DNA of 64,000 nt from Massilia sp. METH4 (GCF_037094685.1 NZ_CP146614.1:1860001-1924000); one strand, 5' to 3'; numbered from the stretch's first letter, positions 1 through 8,253 are shown. The notes: generated by a model from the letters alone, not told the origin. Numbers and translations are program-made.

Positions 1-260
1 AATTCGCCGTCCACGCTGTCGACGGCGACCCAGTCGCCGACGGCCAGCATGTCATCAAAGCCGGCCAGTTCGGCCAGCAGCCGGGGCAGGGCGCGCGCCT
101 GCGCTTCGGCCTGGCCGTCGTGCACGTCAATCCACGTGCCGTAGATGGCGGCAATGCGCATCGGGCGCATGGTGTCAGTGGTGTCGAGTGCCGCGAGGCG
201 CGCGGCGGTAAAGTTGTTCAGTCCGATGGTGCGTAAGGGTTCGGATGCGATGTCGAACAT
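1..260 (-). CDS. rsgA: RsgA-like ribosome small-subunit GTPase, N-terminal part only
   Basis: Only the first 86 or so residues are in the window; the rest lies beyond position 1. The visible part begins MFDIASEPLRTIGLNN and reaches GDWVAVDS, which matches the N-terminal OB-fold of RsgA-type GTPases that mature the 30S subunit. The circularly permuted GTPase domain and zinc site would lie outside the window, so the call rests on the OB-fold region alone. I chose the ATG at 260 because it gives the expected N-terminus, although its Shine-Dalgarno sequence is weak. It is read in the same direction as the polyamine cluster to its right but is separated from speD by about 220 bp. Confidence 0.65.
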   Translation of the reverse strand, partial: MFDIASEPLRTIGLNNFTAARLAALDTTDTMRPMRIAAIYGTWIDVHDGQAEAQARALPRLLAELAGFDDMLAVGDWVAVDSVDGE

Positions 261-308
261 GATGGTGTTCCCGGAAAGGAGACGCTCGCACGGGCGAGCA
301 CAAGCCGG

Positions 309-330
309 CCCGAAGTCAGTCTACTTCGGG
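309..330. terminator. 8-bp perfect hairpin between speD and rsgA
   Basis: Positions 309-316 (CCCGAAGT) and 323-330 (ACTTCGGG) form a perfect 8-bp stem with a 6-nt loop. It sits between the speD end and the rsgA start. No clear U-tract follows on either strand, so it may be a weak terminator or an mRNA structure in the rsgA leader. Confidence 0.3.
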
Positions 331-407
331 CGGCAACGTCGAAACGGGAAGGTCGGCGCGGGCGCGCCGGGGAACACCGGAAAATCGTGGAAAAGTGAAC
401 CCGGGCG

Positions 408-446
408 TCAGGCGGCCGACAGGAGGGCAATATCCTTGGCGTTCAT
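408..446 (-). CDS. Possible 12-aa peptide (MNAKDIALLSAA)
   Basis: A 13-codon frame starts at ATG 446 and has a strong AGGAG ribosome site six bases upstream. It lies between the end of speD and the start of rsgA, on the same strand as both. It is followed by the hairpin at 309-330. A strong ribosome site on so short a frame suggests either a leader peptide acting on downstream expression or chance. I recognise no family. Confidence 0.25.
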   Translation of the reverse strand: MNAKDIALLSAA

Positions 447-484
447 GGTCTTCTCCTGTGTGGGTTATCGGGATGGCAAGTTTG

Positions 485-862
485 TCACTGCAGGGCCGTT
501 TCGTCAACCGCGCAGCGTTGCACGGAGCGCACGCGGCAGTCGGCCGGCGCCAGCGCATCGCGCAGTACGTCCAGCGCCCGCTGCGGCGCGGTGCTGCCGC
601 ACATGAAGATATCGATCGCCGCGAACGCCTGTTCCGGCCAGGTGTGGATCGACATATGCGATTCAGCCAGCAGCACCACGCCCGTCACGCCCAGGCCGGG
701 GCCGAAGGTGTGGAAATGGCTGTGCAGGATGCGCGCGCCGGCCGCTTCCGCCGCAGCGCGCAGCAGCGCCTCGATGCGACTGCAACTCGTCAGCAGGGCC
801 GGTGCCACGCCGGACAAGTCGGCCAGCAGATGGGTTCCCTCGGCCTTGAAGTATGTGCTCAC
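485..862 (-). CDS. speD: S-adenosylmethionine decarboxylase proenzyme (SpeD)
   Basis: Makes decarboxylated AdoMet, the aminopropyl donor for spermidine-type synthesis. The 125-residue length fits the short bacterial SpeD class. The motif LAESHMSIHTWPE contains the self-cleavage site between E67 and S68; S68 would become the pyruvoyl group. The family's H and C residues follow (THIS-type HTW at 73-75 and MCG near 84). I chose the GTG at 862 because GGAGG lies about seven bases upstream; longer in-frame starts would run into the preceding 55-aa gene. The GTG overlaps that gene's TGA by 4 bp, implying coupled translation. The partner aminopropyltransferase-like gene is at 4014 in the divergent arm. 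Confidence 0.9.
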   Translation of the reverse strand: MSTYFKAEGTHLLADLSGVAPALLTSCSRIEALLRAAAEAAGARILHSHFHTFGPGLGVTGVVLLAESHMSIHTWPEQAFAAIDIFMCGSTAPQRALDVLRDALAPADCRVRSVQRCAVDETALQ

Positions 863-1026
863 TTGTGGCCTCCGCCGCCGCCCCAGCTGCCGCCACCCGT
901 GCTCGACGACCACGCGGAGCCGCCCGAACGGTAGCCAGTGCGGCCGGACGTGTCGTCCATATTGGTCCAGCTGAGCACGGTCGAGATGAAAACCACCGCG
1001 ATCCCGTAGATCCAGAATTTCCTCAT
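859..1026 (-). CDS. 55-aa Gly/Ser-rich single-pass protein, unrecognised
   Basis: An open frame of 55 codons starts with MRKFWIYGIAVVFISTVLSW, a basic start followed by one hydrophobic helix. It continues with a Ser/Gly/Trp-rich tail ending GGGGGHK. Its ATG overlaps the DUF4178 stop (ATGA) and its TGA overlaps the speD GTG. This double 4-bp overlap is strong evidence that it is translated as part of the operon. The topology suggests a small membrane-anchored or secreted peptide with a flexible tail. I know of no named family for it, and its role within the polyamine module is unknown. Confidence 0.7.
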   Translation of the reverse strand: MRKFWIYGIAVVFISTVLSWTNMDDTSGRTGYRSGGSAWSSSTGGGSWGGGGGHK

Positions 1027-2486
1027 TGGCTGTCGTTGTTATCCAGGAAAATCGCTGGCAGGTACAGCGCCAGCCCGGCCAGTATCGTGTAGGCGATCGT
1101 GCCGCCGAAGTTCACCATCAGCGGCACGGCGTTCAGCGCGCCGGCCACGATGATCAGGAATTTGGCCGCGCCCCGGTAGCGCGAGCCGTCGGTCAGCGCC
1201 GCGGGCTTGCGCAACGGCGGCATGACGTCCTTCAGCACGCCGGGAAACCACGCCTTCAGCTGGTCGAGCGCCAGCGGCTTCGAGCGCGACCAGGTGATCT
1301 CGTGATCGGTGCGCTCGGCGGTCAGCCGCTCCTGTCCCTTCTCGAATTCCTCGACCTGCACCGTGTCGCCCACCGCCACGCGCCAATTGAAGGCGCCGGC
1401 CGCGAACGTCACGCGGGCAGGGTAGGCATACAGCCGCCGGTAGCCGACGTTATGCAGCAGCACCGAGTCGCCGCGCCGCGCGGGCCAGGAATCCATGGCG
1501 TTGGAGCGCTGCCACCCTTCGTCCGTCTCCACCAGCCAGGTGAAGCCGGAGCGGGGACCGTACAACAGGTATTCGGTCCACTCAGTCCCTTCGTCATCGG
1601 CACGGCGCATCACCCCGATCACCGTCAGCTTCTGGTTGCCCACCTTCGCCTCGGCGCCCAGGGGCAGCGTGGTGCGCACGGCCGCCAGCTTTTCGCCGGC
1701 GCGGAGCACGGCGACCTGCGGGCTGGCCGCATCGAGGTGCGCGCGGCAAGACGGGCAGACGAGGTTCGCCGTCATGCCCGGCAGGTACTTGATGCCGCTG
1801 CCGCAGGCCGGGCAATCGAGCGCCTGCACCTTGCCACGGTAGCGGCCAGCGGTTTGCCGGATCGCGTCGTCGTCGCGCAGCAGTTGCGGCCGCAGGCTCT
1901 CCAGCGTGACGGATGTGCCGTCATAGACCTTCGGCGGGTAGCCATCCGAGTAATCGAGCGTGAGAAAGCGGCCGGCGGAGCGCAGGTCCGCCACCTTCGC
2001 TTCCCAGCCATCGCCCACGCGGAACGGCAATTCGCCCTGGCCGCCCGTGCAGCGGGCCGTGCGCACGTCCGCCACCACCCAGCGCTCGCCGGCGGCCGTC
2101 ACGTCCATGCCGGGCCGCAGGGTGTCGAAGGGCGATGGTTTTTCGTCAGTCGGCCGGTCCACGGTGATCGTGAACTGGCCCGACGCATCGCCCAGCCAGC
2201 CCGTTTCGCCGTCGCCGAACAGCAGGTACCACTCATTCCAGAAGCCGGCGTCGTAACGCAGCTGCAGGCGCCCGACCACGGTGAAGGAACGCCCGTTCCA
2301 CGTACCGGCGGTGCCCAGCTGGATCGGCGAAAAATCTTCCAGCACCTCGGCAATCTTGCCCAGGTCGCCCACGCTGCCGGGGTCTTTCAATACACCCGTG
2401 CGGCAGTACTCGCACACGGCCATCACGGCCGCGTGCGAGCGGAAGCGCACCTCGGCGCCGCAGCTGGGGCAGGAGAGCGTCAGCAA
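1023..2486 (-). CDS. DUF4178 protein with two zinc ribbons and a C-terminal membrane segment
   Basis: A 487-residue protein with a duplicated plan. A CxxC...CxxC ribbon (C6, C9, C25, C28) is followed by a DUF4178 region (about 55-200). A second ribbon (C225, C228, C244, C247) is followed by a second DUF4178 region (about 265-400). Two hydrophobic stretches near the C-terminus (about 440-480) suggest membrane attachment. The start is a TTG at 2486, four bases after the SPFH gene's stop; GAAGG lies just upstream. DUF4178 proteins have no assigned activity. Here the gene is locked between the SPFH gene and the 55-aa gene, upstream of speD, which suggests a membrane-associated accessory role. Confidence 0.8.
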   Translation of the reverse strand: MLTLSCPSCGAEVRFRSHAAVMAVCEYCRTGVLKDPGSVGDLGKIAEVLEDFSPIQLGTAGTWNGRSFTVVGRLQLRYDAGFWNEWYLLFGDGETGWLGDASGQFTITVDRPTDEKPSPFDTLRPGMDVTAAGERWVVADVRTARCTGGQGELPFRVGDGWEAKVADLRSAGRFLTLDYSDGYPPKVYDGTSVTLESLRPQLLRDDDAIRQTAGRYRGKVQALDCPACGSGIKYLPGMTANLVCPSCRAHLDAASPQVAVLRAGEKLAAVRTTLPLGAEAKVGNQKLTVIGVMRRADDEGTEWTEYLLYGPRSGFTWLVETDEGWQRSNAMDSWPARRGDSVLLHNVGYRRLYAYPARVTFAAGAFNWRVAVGDTVQVEEFEKGQERLTAERTDHEITWSRSKPLALDQLKAWFPGVLKDVMPPLRKPAALTDGSRYRGAAKFLIIVAGALNAVPLMVNFGGTIAYTILAGLALYLPAIFLDNNDSQ

Positions 2487-2490
2487 ACCT

Positions 2491-3558
2491 TCAACCGATC
2501 AGTTTCTTCAGCAGCTCGGCCTTCGTGCTGTCGTAGTCGGCGGCGGAGATCAGGCCCTTGTCCAGCAAGCCCTTGAGCTTTTGCAGCCGCGCTTCGATGG
2601 AGTCGTCCGCGGCTGCGGCGACGGCCGGCGCGGCGGGGGCCGCGGGAGCGACCGGCGCCACGGCCTGTGGCGCGGCCGGCGTCAGCGAAGCGCCGACGGC
2701 CTGGCCCATCGCCTGCCCGATCGTCACGCCGGCACCCAGGCCGGCGCCGATGCCGGCGATGCCGCCTTCGTTCTGCGCCGCCAGCGGGATCGCCGTGGCG
2801 GTCTGGTAGCGCGTGTAGCCGGTCATCTTGTCGGGCGACAGGCCGCCCTTCATGCCGGCCGAGATACGGTCATCCAGCGCCTGCTGCAATTCCTCCGGCA
2901 GGCTCACGGAAGCCACGTTGAATTCATCGAGGCCGATGCCGTAGCGCGCGAACGCGTCGGCCAGGTCGCCCTTGACCTCCTGCGCCATCAGTGCCTGGTT
3001 CGCCGCCATGTCGAGGAAGGCCACGTTCGAGCCGCCGATCGAGCTGGCCATGGTGGCCAGCAGGATGCCGCGCAGCTGGTCTTCCACTTCGTCGCGCGTG
3101 TAGGTGTCGCGCGTGCCGCTGATCTCGGTGAAGAACTTGCGCGCGTCGCTGATGCGGTAGGAATACATGCCGAAGGCGCGCACGCGGATCATGTCGAAAT
3201 CCTTGTCGCGGATCGTGATCGGCTGCGGCGTGCCCCATTTGCGGCCCGTCTGCACGCGGGTGCTGAAGAAGTACACGTCGGACTTGAAGGGTGCGTCGAA
3301 CAGCTTGTCCCAGTTCCTCAGGTTGGTCAGCACGGGCAGCGTCTGCGTCGTCAGCTTGTGCGTGCCGGGGCCGAACACGTCGGCGATCTGGCCCTCGTTG
3401 ACGAACACGGCCACCTGCGATTCGCGCACCACGAGCACGCCGCCGTTCTGGATCTCGAAATCCTGCATCGGGTAGCGCCAGGCCAGCACGCCTTCCTCGT
3501 CCTCGTTCCATTGCAGGACGTCGATGAACTGCTTCTTGATAAAGCTGCCGATACCCAT
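2491..3558 (-). CDS. SPFH/YdjI-like (virion core protein-like) protein with SHOCT tail
   Basis: A 355-residue protein beginning MGIGSFIKKQFIDVLQW. Its N-terminal two-thirds resembles the SPFH/band-7-like family often labelled virion core protein or YdjI. An Ala/Pro-rich linker follows (about 275-315), then a C-terminal SHOCT domain (about 315-355, ending KGLISAADYDSTKAELLKKL). No transmembrane helix is obvious, so membrane recruitment probably goes through partners. I chose ATG 3558 because AAGGAG stands six bases upstream; longer in-frame starts overlap the DUF350 gene. SPFH proteins act as oligomeric membrane scaffolds. Its position between DUF350 and DUF4178 suggests the three form one complex. 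Confidence 0.8.
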   Translation of the reverse strand: MGIGSFIKKQFIDVLQWNEDEEGVLAWRYPMQDFEIQNGGVLVVRESQVAVFVNEGQIADVFGPGTHKLTTQTLPVLTNLRNWDKLFDAPFKSDVYFFSTRVQTGRKWGTPQPITIRDKDFDMIRVRAFGMYSYRISDARKFFTEISGTRDTYTRDEVEDQLRGILLATMASSIGGSNVAFLDMAANQALMAQEVKGDLADAFARYGIGLDEFNVASVSLPEELQQALDDRISAGMKGGLSPDKMTGYTRYQTATAIPLAAQNEGGIAGIGAGLGAGVTIGQAMGQAVGASLTPAAPQAVAPVAPAAPAAPAVAAAADDSIEARLQKLKGLLDKGLISAADYDSTKAELLKKLIG

Positions 3559-3569
3559 CACTGGCTCCT

Positions 3570-3956
3570 TCAGGAAATGCAGGCGGCATTGATGCCGCCG
3601 ATGGAAAGGGAAATGGCGCCGAGCAGGCCGCCGAATGCGCTGTTGCCGGCTTCGATCTGGTCCTTGGCCATTTTCAGGGCGCGCGTCGTTATCGCATAGG
3701 CCAGCGCCTGCACGACCATGGCGCCGAACGCCCACGCGAAGAATTCCTGGTAGTTCCGCGTATGCAGCAGGCCCGAGGCGATGGTGAGCGAAAAGCCGAG
3801 CAGCGCGCCGCCCAGCGACAGCGCGGCCGCATGGTTGCCTTGCCGGATCAGGTGCACCTCGTCGTACGGCGTCATCCACGTGTAAGCCTTGAAGAACACC
3901 GCCAGCAGCGCGGCCGCGATGCACAGATGGATCAGGTAGTTAACGACGGCTAACAT
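3570..3956 (-). CDS. DUF350 (YjfL-like) integral membrane protein
   Basis: A 128-residue protein with about four hydrophobic helices (near 5-22, 45-63, 72-92 and 105-125), matching the DUF350/YjfL family. It is the first gene of the leftward arm; the SPFH gene starts 11 bp after it. In E. coli the DUF350 gene yjfL lies beside yjfC, which encodes a glutathionylspermidine-synthase-like protein. That makes this a second setting in which DUF350 is linked to polyamine chemistry. The biochemical role of DUF350 is not established; a channel, carrier or scaffold role is inference. Confidence 0.8.
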   Translation of the reverse strand: MLAVVNYLIHLCIAAALLAVFFKAYTWMTPYDEVHLIRQGNHAAALSLGGALLGFSLTIASGLLHTRNYQEFFAWAFGAMVVQALAYAITTRALKMAKDQIEAGNSAFGGLLGAISLSIGGINAACIS

Positions 3957-4013
3957 GGCTTATAGTGTAGGGTTCTTGCAAATAAACAAAGATGATAATC
4001 CAGCCACGGGCCA
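3957..4013. promoter_or_regulatory. Divergent promoter region of the polyamine module
   Basis: A 57-bp AT-rich gap separates two divergent start codons, unlike the GC-rich surroundings. Candidate -10-like elements are TATAAG on the minus strand and GATAAT on the plus strand, but I see no well-spaced -35 for either. Both arms are probably controlled from this short region. Confidence 0.4.
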
Positions 4014-5525
4014 ATGACCAAAAAGATTCTGATCCTGTCCGTGTTCGTGGTCGCCTCCTGCGGCCTGGCCTATGAACTGATCGCCGGCGCACTGTCGAGC
4101 TACCTGCTGGGCGACTCGGTGCTGCAGTTTTCCACCATTATCGGCTGCTACCTGTTCGCGATGGGCGTGGGCGCCCATGTATCGAAATACGTGAAGGACG
4201 AGCACGTGCTCGGGCGCTTCGTCGACATCGAACTGGCCATCGGCCTGATCGGCGGTGTCTCGGCCGCGCTGTTGTTCCTGACGTTTTCGTGGTCGGAGGC
4301 GCCGTTCCGCCTGCTGCTGTATGTGCTGGTGTTCATGGTCGGCGCGATGGTGGGCATGGAAGTGCCGCTCGTGATGCGGGCGCTGAATGCGCGGCAGACG
4401 GAATTCGCGGAAATCGTCAGCCGCGTGCTCACCTTCGATTACCTGGGTGCCTTGGCCGTGTCGCTGCTGTTTCCGCTGGTGCTGGCGCCGTATCTCGGCC
4501 TGGTGCGCACCGGCTACCTGTTCGGCATGCTCAATATCGGCGTGGCGCTGTGGACGATCTACGTGTTCCGCGCCGAGCTCACGAACCTGGCCGGCCGCAC
4601 GCTGCGCGCCTGCGCCGTGCTGCTGGCGCTGACCTTCGGCTTCGCCAGCGCCGACCGCCTCACGCATTTCGGCGAGCACGCGCTGTTCGGCGACGAAATC
4701 GTTTACGCCACCAGCACGCCCTACCAGCGCCTGGTGATCACGCGCTGGAAGGACGATACGCGGCTCTACATCAATGGCAACCTGCAATTCTCGTCGCGCG
4801 ACGAATACCGGTACCACGAGGCGCTCGTGCACCCCGCGCTGGAGAAGCTGCCATGGGCAAAGCGCGTGCTGGTGCTGGGCGGCGGCGACGGTCTCGCATT
4901 GCGCGAGGTGCTGCGCTACCGGAACATCGAGCATGTGACGCTGGTCGATCTCGATCCGGCGATGACGGCAGCCTTCAAGACGCGCGCCGAACTGGCGGCG
5001 TTGAACCACAAGTCGCTGTCCGACCCGCGCGTTACCGTGATCAATGCCGACGCGGCCGTGTGGCTCCGGGACACGCGCGACATGTTCGATGCCGTGATCG
5101 TCGACTTCCCCGATCCTTCCAGCTTCGCGCTGGGCAAGCTGTACTCGGTGCCGTTCTACAGCATGCTGAAGCACCACCTGGCGGCCAACGGCCTGGTGGT
5201 GGTGCAATCGACGTCGCCGTTCTTCGCACCGCACGCCTTCTGGACCATCGACGCCACGCTGCGCGAAGTGGGCCTGCGCACCTACCCGTATCACGCCTAC
5301 GTGCCCTCCTTTGGCGAATGGGGCTTCATCCTCGCGTCACCTCAGGCACAATACACGCCACCGGCCGCATACCGGTTGCCGATGCGCTTCCTGAACGGCG
5401 CGACCACCGCCGCGATGTTCAGCTTTCCGCCCGATATGCAGCCGTTGAGGATGGCGCCCAATCGCCTGAACACGCAATCGCTGGTGCACGAGTTCGAGCA
5501 GGACTGGCACCGCACGATCCGATGA
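4014..5525 (+). CDS. Membrane-anchored spermidine synthase-like aminopropyltransferase
   Basis: A 503-residue protein. The first 215 or so residues hold about seven hydrophobic helices. The C-terminal half is a spermidine-synthase fold: YQRLVITRW and LYINGNLQFSSRDEYRYHE (substrate entrance), GGGDG at 289-293 (nucleotide loop), and D364/D367 in DFPDP at the catalytic aspartate position. Length and architecture match the membrane-bound SpeE-like family, not cytosolic SpeE (about 280 aa). It would transfer an aminopropyl group from the product of SpeD, encoded divergently, to an amine acceptor. The acceptor is unknown and may be membrane-associated. The downstream FAD gene starts 7 bp after its stop. 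Confidence 0.85.
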   Translation: MTKKILILSVFVVASCGLAYELIAGALSSYLLGDSVLQFSTIIGCYLFAMGVGAHVSKYVKDEHVLGRFVDIELAIGLIGGVSAALLFLTFSWSEAPFRLLLYVLVFMVGAMVGMEVPLVMRALNARQTEFAEIVSRVLTFDYLGALAVSLLFPLVLAPYLGLVRTGYLFGMLNIGVALWTIYVFRAELTNLAGRTLRACAVLLALTFGFASADRLTHFGEHALFGDEIVYATSTPYQRLVITRWKDDTRLYINGNLQFSSRDEYRYHEALVHPALEKLPWAKRVLVLGGGDGLALREVLRYRNIEHVTLVDLDPAMTAAFKTRAELAALNHKSLSDPRVTVINADAAVWLRDTRDMFDAVIVDFPDPSSFALGKLYSVPFYSMLKHHLAANGLVVVQSTSPFFAPHAFWTIDATLREVGLRTYPYHAYVPSFGEWGFILASPQAQYTPPAAYRLPMRFLNGATTAAMFSFPPDMQPLRMAPNRLNTQSLVHEFEQDWHRTIR

Positions 5526-5532
5526 GGACACG

Positions 5533-7176
5533 ATGGAACGCCGTTCTTTCCTGCGCTGGAGCGCCGCGCTCGGCGCCGGCGGTGCCGCCGCGGCCGCCGG
5601 CATCGCCGCCTACGGCCGCTGGCGCGAGATCCAGCCGGTGCTGCATTCCCCCGGTCGCGCCGAAGGCCACTATCTGCGTGACCTGGCGCGAGGCCGCCAG
5701 GCGCTGCCCGCACCCGCCGAGGTGATCGACGTCGATGTCGCCGTACTGGGTTCCGGCATCGCCGGCCTGACGGCGGCATGGAAGCTGCATCGCGAAGGCG
5801 TGAAGGATGTGCTGATCGTCGACGGGCCGGAGCCATTCGGCAACGCGGCCGGTGGCACGTACGGGGCGCTGGCCTATCCGACCGGCGCGCATTATTTACC
5901 GATTCCGCCGCAGGAATGCCTGCACGTGCGGCACCTGCTGTACGACCTGGGCATCATCACGCGCGATCCCTACGGCCCCAAGCCCTACTACGATGAAAAG
6001 CTGATCCTGCATGCGCCCCACGAGCGGCTGCTTTTCAACGGCAAGTGGCATGAAGGGATCGTGCCGCGCCAAGGCGTGCCGGCGGCCGAACTGGCCGAGC
6101 ATGCGCGCTTCAACGCCGCGATGGAAAAGCTGCATGCCATGCGCGGCGCCGACCGCCGCAAGGTGTTTACGCTGCCTGCCGCACAGGCGTCGAACGACCC
6201 GGCCTGGCGCCGCCTCGACACCATCACGTTCAAGGCCTGGCTGGAGCAGCACAATTTCCGCGCGCCGACGCTGCTGTGGTACCTCGACTATTGCTGCCGC
6301 GACGATTACGGCACCGGCATCGACCGCGTGTCCGCCTGGGCCGGCCTGCATTATTTTTGTGCGCGCGGCGGTGAAGCGGCCAATGCGGAAGGCGGCGCGT
6401 GGCTCACGTGGCCCGGCGGGCTGCAACCGCTGGCGGCGAAGCTGGCCGAACGCACGGGTGCGCGGCGCATCGGCGGCGCCGTCGCCAGTGTCAGGCAAGT
6501 CGATGGCCGCGCCGAGGCGCTGTGCTTCGTGCTCGAAAATGGTAAACCGCGCGGCAAGCCGCGCACGTATCTCGTGCGCGCCCGCAAGGCGATCTGCGCG
6601 ATGCCGCTGTTCGTCGCGGCCCGCGTCGTCGACGACATCGCCAGCTATGGTTTCGATCCGGCACGGCACATGCCCACGTATGCGCCCTGGCTGGTGACGA
6701 ACTTCCTGCTCGACCGTTTCCCGGAAGAGCTGCCCGAAGCGCCGCTGTCCTGGGACAACGTGGTGCATGGCACAAAAGGACTCGGCTACGTGGTCTCCAC
6801 GCACCAGGACATCCGGCAGGTACCGCCGGCGCAGACCGTGTTCACCAGCTACGTGGCGCTGGCCGACCGGGATCCACTGGAGGCCCGCAAGTGGATGGAA
6901 TCCGCACCGGCCGAGGAATTGCTGGCGCTGGCGATGGTCGACTTGCGCGCGGCCTATGGCAGCGACATCGACGCGTGCGTGCAGCGTGCCGACATCACCT
7001 TGCGCGCCCACGCGATGGCCGCGCCGTTGCCGGGGTTCCTGTCCAATCCCGGCGCGCAGGCGCTGCGCGATGCGGACGGGCCGGTGCTGTTCGCGCATTC
7101 GGACCTGTCCGGCTTTTCCGTGTTCGAGGAAGCGTCGTGGTGGGGCTGGCAGGCGGCCCGGGCGGCGCTGGCTTGA
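5533..7176 (+). CDS. Tat-signal FAD-dependent oxidoreductase (amine oxidase-like)
   Basis: A 547-residue flavoprotein. The N-terminus MERRSFLRW followed by an Ala/Gly-rich stretch is a twin-arginine export signal. The dinucleotide-binding motif GSGIAGLTAAW lies at 73-83. The C-terminal DLSGFSVFEEASWWGW resembles the FAD-closing segment of flavin amine oxidase/protoporphyrinogen oxidase-like enzymes. GAGGACACG before ATG 5533 supplies the ribosome site. Lying directly after the aminopropyltransferase, it could oxidise a polyamine product at or outside the inner membrane. The substrate is inferred from context only. Confidence 0.8.
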   Translation: MERRSFLRWSAALGAGGAAAAAGIAAYGRWREIQPVLHSPGRAEGHYLRDLARGRQALPAPAEVIDVDVAVLGSGIAGLTAAWKLHREGVKDVLIVDGPEPFGNAAGGTYGALAYPTGAHYLPIPPQECLHVRHLLYDLGIITRDPYGPKPYYDEKLILHAPHERLLFNGKWHEGIVPRQGVPAAELAEHARFNAAMEKLHAMRGADRRKVFTLPAAQASNDPAWRRLDTITFKAWLEQHNFRAPTLLWYLDYCCRDDYGTGIDRVSAWAGLHYFCARGGEAANAEGGAWLTWPGGLQPLAAKLAERTGARRIGGAVASVRQVDGRAEALCFVLENGKPRGKPRTYLVRARKAICAMPLFVAARVVDDIASYGFDPARHMPTYAPWLVTNFLLDRFPEELPEAPLSWDNVVHGTKGLGYVVSTHQDIRQVPPAQTVFTSYVALADRDPLEARKWMESAPAEELLALAMVDLRAAYGSDIDACVQRADITLRAHAMAAPLPGFLSNPGAQALRDADGPVLFAHSDLSGFSVFEEASWWGWQAARAALA

Positions 7177-7177
7177 C

Positions 7178-7714
7178 ATGACCGACCTGTGGCTTCCTTC
7201 CGTATTGCCGGTCCTGCGCGGCGAGCGCGTGACGCTGAGGCCGATGGACGAACACGACGCGCCGGCCCTGTTCGCGATCTACGGCGACCCGCTCGTCATG
7301 CGCCACACCGATGAAGATCCGTTCCCCGACCTGTCCACGGTCGGGATCATGCTGGCCAGCGTGCGCCGCCTGCTGGCCAGCGGCGAATCGCTGGAGTGGG
7401 CGATCGTGCCGGCCGATGGCGGAGAGCCGATCGGCACTTGTGGCCTGCACAGCTTCGATGCGGCGTCCCGCACGGCGCAGGTGGGGTGCCTGCTGCGGCG
7501 CTCGGCGTGGGGGCAAGGCCACATGGCAGACGCGCTCGGCGCGCTGACGGGCTATGCCGACGGGGTGCTGCGCTTCAACGGGCTGCTCGCGGATGTCGTC
7601 GTGGAGAATGCGCGGGCGCGGCGCATGTTCGAGCGGCTCGGGTATCGCGAGGATGGCGGCGGCATGCTGACGATCGGGTTGAGCCCCGCGCCGCGTGCCA
7701 GGCCCGCATCTTAA
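7178..7714 (+). CDS. GNAT-family N-acetyltransferase
   Basis: A 178-residue RimJ/RimL-type acetyltransferase: VTLRPMDEHDAPALFAIY at the start, an acetyl-CoA-binding segment around RRSAWGQGHMADALGAL, and NARARRMFERLGY near the C-terminus. ATG 7178 lies one base after the FAD gene's stop, so it is almost certainly co-transcribed. Members of this family acetylate proteins or small amines. In this operon an amine or polyamine substrate is plausible but unproven. Its 3' end overlaps the convergent thioesterase gene by 4 bp. Confidence 0.75.
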   Translation: MTDLWLPSVLPVLRGERVTLRPMDEHDAPALFAIYGDPLVMRHTDEDPFPDLSTVGIMLASVRRLLASGESLEWAIVPADGGEPIGTCGLHSFDAASRTAQVGCLLRRSAWGQGHMADALGALTGYADGVLRFNGLLADVVVENARARRMFERLGYREDGGGMLTIGLSPAPRARPAS

Positions 7715-8253
7715 TCCGCGTTCAGCTTCATCGCTATATCCAGGTCCAGCATCGCCTGCACGGCGGCATCGATGGGCGGCGACTGCACGCCTGTCACGCC
7801 CACGCTGCCGAAGATCGTCTCGATGGGCACGAAGCCGCGGCGCTTGCGATCGTACAGCCCGGCCAGCACCAGCGCCCGCGTCGCCACCACATCGCCGTCC
7901 GCCAGGATGCGCTGTTCGAACACCACGCGGTTTTCCGTCCACGCCACCAGCCGGGTCTCCAGCACGAAGGCCTGGAACAGGCGCAGCTCGCGCCGGAAGC
8001 GGATCGCGCCACCTCCCACGATCGGCGTCCACTTGTTCTTCAACACGGCGCCCAACAGGCCCATGCGGATCATGATGTCGGTACGGCCCAGGTCGAACAG
8101 CGTCCAGTAGCGGCCGTTGTTCACATGGCCGTTCGTATCGAGGTCATGGAACCAGACGCGGAAGTTCAGGCGCGATACGCCATGCGGCGCCGCCAGTTTG
8201 GGGCGAAAGGGCGCGCAGACGAGGAGGAAGAGCAGGCGGAACCACAGATTCAT
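7711..8253 (-). CDS. Hotdog-fold acyl-CoA thioesterase-like protein
   Basis: A 180-residue protein. An N-terminal hydrophobic stretch (LWFRLLFLLVCA) precedes a 4HBT-like hotdog domain with the motif FHDLDTNGHVNNGRYW, where the Asp and the DxNGHVNN segment are typical of this family. A signal anchor would place it at the membrane. I chose ATG 8253; the alternative TTG 15 bases upstream has no better ribosome site. It converges on the acetyltransferase and is probably unrelated to the polyamine module. The physiological acyl substrate cannot be told from sequence. Confidence 0.75.
   Translation of the reverse strand: MNLWFRLLFLLVCAPFRPKLAAPHGVSRLNFRVWFHDLDTNGHVNNGRYWTLFDLGRTDIMIRMGLLGAVLKNKWTPIVGGGAIRFRRELRLFQAFVLETRLVAWTENRVVFEQRILADGDVVATRALVLAGLYDRKRRGFVPIETIFGSVGVTGVQSPPIDAAVQAMLDLDIAMKLNAD

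Noticed and set aside
2495..3924. A longer start for the SPFH protein (477 codons).
   Set aside because: The extra N-terminus overlaps the DUF350 gene in another frame, and the internal ATG at 3558 has a strong AAGGAG.
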